Assembly: GCA_941918925.1 (NCBI GenBank)
Contig: OW799235.1
Coordinates: forward strand, 44,112,701-44,176,700
Length of the DNA: 64,000 nt
Origin: Phyto melanocephala
Taxonomy: Eukaryota; Arthropoda; Insecta; Diptera; Rhinophoridae
Direction: 5' to 3'
The notes beneath the pieces were generated by a model. The model worked only from the letters and a program-made list of their open reading frames with translations. It was not told where the DNA came from and ran no database searches. The position numbers and the translations under genes were made by a program. Below, one piece after another: positions 61,233 to 64,000 of this stretch. The stretch's first letter is position 1, and every line of letters starts with the position of its first letter.

Positions 61233-63582
61233 GTTGATTAGCAGTCAAGTAACAAGTCATAATCATTATATATATGTATGCAATACTTGTTTAATTTATT
61301 TTCACAATGAAGCAACCTTAAGAAAACATAAGGAGGAATGCATCAAAATGATAACAAGAATGCCTAATAGAGATGATAATAAACTTAGTTTTAAAAATCT
61401 AAAAAAGCAAATGGATATACCTTTTGTAGTTTATGCTGATTTCGAATGTATTCTTGAATCAGTTAATATTCACAATTCAACTAACGTTACATCAGTACAA
61501 AAACATATTCCATTTGCTTACAGTTATTATATTAAGTGTTCGTTTGATACAAATTTAGATATTTTTAGAACATATAGTGGTGAAGATTCGACAAAACATT
61601 TTTTTCAAAATTTAGTTAAGGATGTAATATATATTTATAATAATTATTTAAGTATAGTAAAACCAATGAATTTCTTATCACCACTTCAGCAGATAAAACA
61701 AAATGAGGACCCAATTTGTCACATTTGCAATAAATTGTTATCTCTTGATGATAGAGTAGCTGACCATTGTCATTTAACTGGAGAATATAGAGGTCCCGCA
61801 CATAATAAATGTAATTTACAATATAAAATTGCGAACTTCATTCCAGTATTTTTTCATAATTTTTCGGCATATGATTGTCATTTGTTCGTGAGAGAACTTT
61901 CATCTGTTGAAGGTGATATAAATATCATTCCATTAAATAAAGAATTGTATGTGTCCATATCAAAAAAAATTTCAGTCGATAATAAAAATACAATTGAACT
62001 GAGATTTTTAGATTCATTTCGGTTTATGTCATCAAGTTTAGAAAAATTAGCAGGTTATTTATCTAATGAAGATTTAAGAACTATAAGATCAGTCTATCAA
62101 AATGATAATGAATTCGAATTAGTAAAACGGAAAGGTGTATTTCCATATGATTATCTAGATTCTGTGAATCGTCTTCAAGAAGTTCAATTACCAGCACGTT
62201 CATTATTTTTTAATAAATTAACTAATCAAATGTGTAGTGAGGATGACTATAAACATGCAGAAGAAGTGTGGAGTATGTTTCATTGTAAAACTATATCTGA
62301 CTATTTACTTTTATACTTGAAGGTAGATGTATTATTATTATGTGACATCTTTGAAAATTTTCGAAGAGTTTGCAAGAATATTTACAATTTAGATCCCTGT
62401 CAATATTATACAGCACCTGGTTTGTCTTGGGATGCAATGTTGAAAACAACAGAAATAGAGTTGGAATTGTTAACAGACATTAATATGTATAATTTTGTTG
62501 TACGAGGTATTAGGGGTGGTATTGTTCAGTGTAGTAAACGACACTCAATAGCTAATAATAAATATGTTAACGATTATGATTATACAAAAGAATCGAATTA
62601 TATAATATATTTAGATATAAATAACTTATATGGTTATGCTATGTCGCAATACCTTCCTTATAAAAATTTTGAATGGATTGAAAATATTGAAGATTTTAAT
62701 ATTAATGATGTTAAAAATGATTCACCTATAGGATATATATTGGAAGTAGATTTAGAATATCCAGCTGTATTACATGATTATCATAATGACTTACCATTTT
62801 GTGCAGAAAATAAGAAGATTGAAATTATGAATCAATCTAAATTAATTACAGATTTAAATAAAAAATCAAATTATGTAATACATTATATTAATCTTCAACA
62901 ATGTATTAGTCATGGATTAGTTTTAAAAAAAATACATAGAATTCTTAAATTTAATCAATCGAATTGGTTAAAAAAGTATATTGATTTAAATAATCATCAT
63001 AGAACTTTAGCTAAAAATTCATTTGAACAAAACTTTTTTAAATTGTTAAATAATTCAGTATATGGCAAGACTATGGAAAATGTAGATAAAAGAAAAGACA
63101 TAAAAATTGTGTGTGAATGGGAAAGTAGAGGTAAGAGGTTAGGAGCTAGAGCTCTTATAGCTAAACCTAACTTTCATAGTTCTCTCAAAATTCATGATGA
63201 AATGATAGCAATTCAAATGAATAGAGCACGAACTGAATATAATAAACCTATTTATATTGGCTTCACAGTTTTGGAACTATCAAAATGGCAAATGTATAGT
63301 TTCCATTATGACTATATGAAACCTAAGTATCGTGAAAATATTAATCTAAACTATATGGATACTGATTCTTTTATTTATGACATTAAAACAGCTGATCTGT
63401 ATGAAGACATTCGAAATGATATTAACACACATTTCGATACGTCTGCATATCCAGTTCAAAATAAGTTTAATTTTCCCCTAACAAACAAAAAAGTTTTAGG
63501 AATGATGAAAGACGAATGTAATGGTAAAATAATTAAGGAATTCATTGGTTTAAGAGCTAAAATGAGTAGATATAATATTGGA
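61233..63582 (+). CDS. polB: DNA polymerase B of the viral element, exon 2 (3' truncated)
   Basis: About 783 codons to the truncation. A further C2H2 finger starts the exon. Exonuclease motifs are YADFECI (Exo I, Asp/Glu about codon 69), HNFSAYDCH (Exo II) and YLKVDVLLLCD (Exo III). Between Exo I and II is a Cys/His cluster, CHICNKLL ... DHCHLTGEYRGPAHNKCN, like the zinc/HNH segment of endonuclease VII. Polymerase motifs follow: YLDINNLYGYAM (A), LNNSVYGKTMEN (B) and YMDTDSF (C, near codon 709). All catalytic residues are intact. The C-terminus is lost at about 63582, where a 121-bp tandem repeat starts and adds GVLGHSGG before a stop at 63606. Confidence 0.88.
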
Positions 63583-63863
63583 GTTCTGGGCCACAGTGGA
63601 GGATAAAATTATAGATACACTAAAAATTATTTGAAAATATATTTTTTTTATCTATGCCACTATGTCGTTAATTATGTAGCATACTTTTAGGATGTATGTA
63701 ACAGTTCTGGGCCACAGTGGAGGATAAAATTATAGATACACTAAAAATTATTTGAAAATATATTTTTTTTATCTATGCCACTATGTCGTTAATTATGTAG
63801 CATACTTTTAGGATGTATGTAACAGTTCTGGGCCACAGTGGAGGATAAAATTATAGATACACT
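63583..63863. repeat. 121-bp tandem repeat, 2.3 copies
   Basis: GTTCTGGGCCACAGTGGAGG starts at 63583, 63704 and 63825. The first two units seem the same throughout; the third stops after about 39 bases. It truncates polB. Confidence 0.9.
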
Positions 63864-63936
63864 TTTTATTTTGGTTGATATAAATTTTGTTATTGGTTTT
63901 TTTGTCTCAAGTTAAATTTTTTATTGTCTATGCAAT

Positions 63937-63968
63937 AAAAAAATCATCCGTATGAGGATGATTTTTTT
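63937..63968. other. 13-bp perfect hairpin
   Basis: AAAAAAATCATCC, loop GTATGA, GGATGATTTTTTT. It could be an element end or simply a terminator-like hairpin; no partner repeat is visible before the window ends. Confidence 0.6.
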
Positions 63969-64000
63969 TTTGTTAAAATTTTTTTTATTTTAACTAAAAT

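Larger units (their letters stand above)
48392..63582. mobile_element. Integrated adintovirus / Maverick-Polinton-like DNA virus remnant
   Basis: A cluster of genes fitting midsize linear dsDNA viruses of animals: DNA polymerase B with an intron, FtsK/HerA-type packaging ATPase, a phospholipase-A2-bearing minor virion protein with a core-like tail, an adenain-type protease and small unknown genes. PolB and ATPase are on the plus strand, virion and protease genes on the minus strand. Integrase, major capsid (hexon-like) and penton genes were not found here. Inserts are a gypsy element, a SINE and about 1.3 kb between ATPase and PolB. The left border is uncertain; the right is cut at 63582. Membership is inferred from the gene set. 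Confidence 0.75.

Overview
This window is insect DNA, most likely from a cyclorrhaphan fly. It is AT-rich, has canonical GT-AG introns, and is packed with retroelement and transposon families common in Diptera: LOA-like LINEs, an errantivirus with env, BEL/Pao, Ty3/gypsy, Helitron, Penelope and hAT. I recognise no host housekeeping gene. One AG/GT-bounded open stretch at 33174-33354 could be a host exon. Almost everything else is mobile DNA, much of it nested.

Left part (0.5-13 kb). An RTE-like LINE (565-1803 and 6590-7142) is split by a minus-strand LOA-like LINE (1804-6589) with a 9-bp target duplication. Next comes an errantivirus reduced to LTR, leader, env and LTR (7162-10035). A second, internally deleted minus-strand LOA-like LINE follows (10036-12789).

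Middle part (12.8-33 kb). A degenerate Ty3/gypsy element, 12790-32905, lies inside the second LOA LINE with a 4-bp duplication (ATCA). It was later opened by a CR1/Jockey-group LINE (about 14871-18935), a full-length minus-strand BEL/Pao element with indistinguishable LTRs (21303-27895), a 2.2-kb insertion carrying an hAT-type repeat, a dispersed fly repeat, and a Helitron in its 3' LTR (31735-32482). The unfilled site of that Helitron survives in the 5' LTR, so its boundaries can be read exactly.

Right-middle part (33-48 kb). This holds a small MITE, two antisense copies of a coding repeat whose product I know only as an uncharacterised protein common in arthropod genomes (one copy lies between terminal inverted repeats of about 500 bp, 43356-46343), a Jockey-clade LINE (36480-40540), a decayed hAT transposase (40844-42590) and a Penelope-like GIY-YIG fragment (46670-47590).

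Right end (48-63.6 kb). This is the most interesting block: the remains of an adintovirus/Maverick-Polinton-like DNA virus integrated in the genome. It has a protein-primed type DNA polymerase B split by a 72-nt intron, a packaging ATPase cut off after Walker B, a minor virion gene joining a parvovirus-VP1-type phospholipase A2 to a glycine/alanine-rich core-like tail and interrupted by a tRNA-derived SINE, a frame-broken adenain-type protease, and several small unknown genes. A young, full-length gypsy element (49409-55864, duplication AAAT, indistinguishable LTRs) sits inside it. I found no integrase, major capsid or penton gene for the viral element in this window.

Boundaries and comparisons were made by eye. 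Family names rest on motifs and remembered family features, not on searches.
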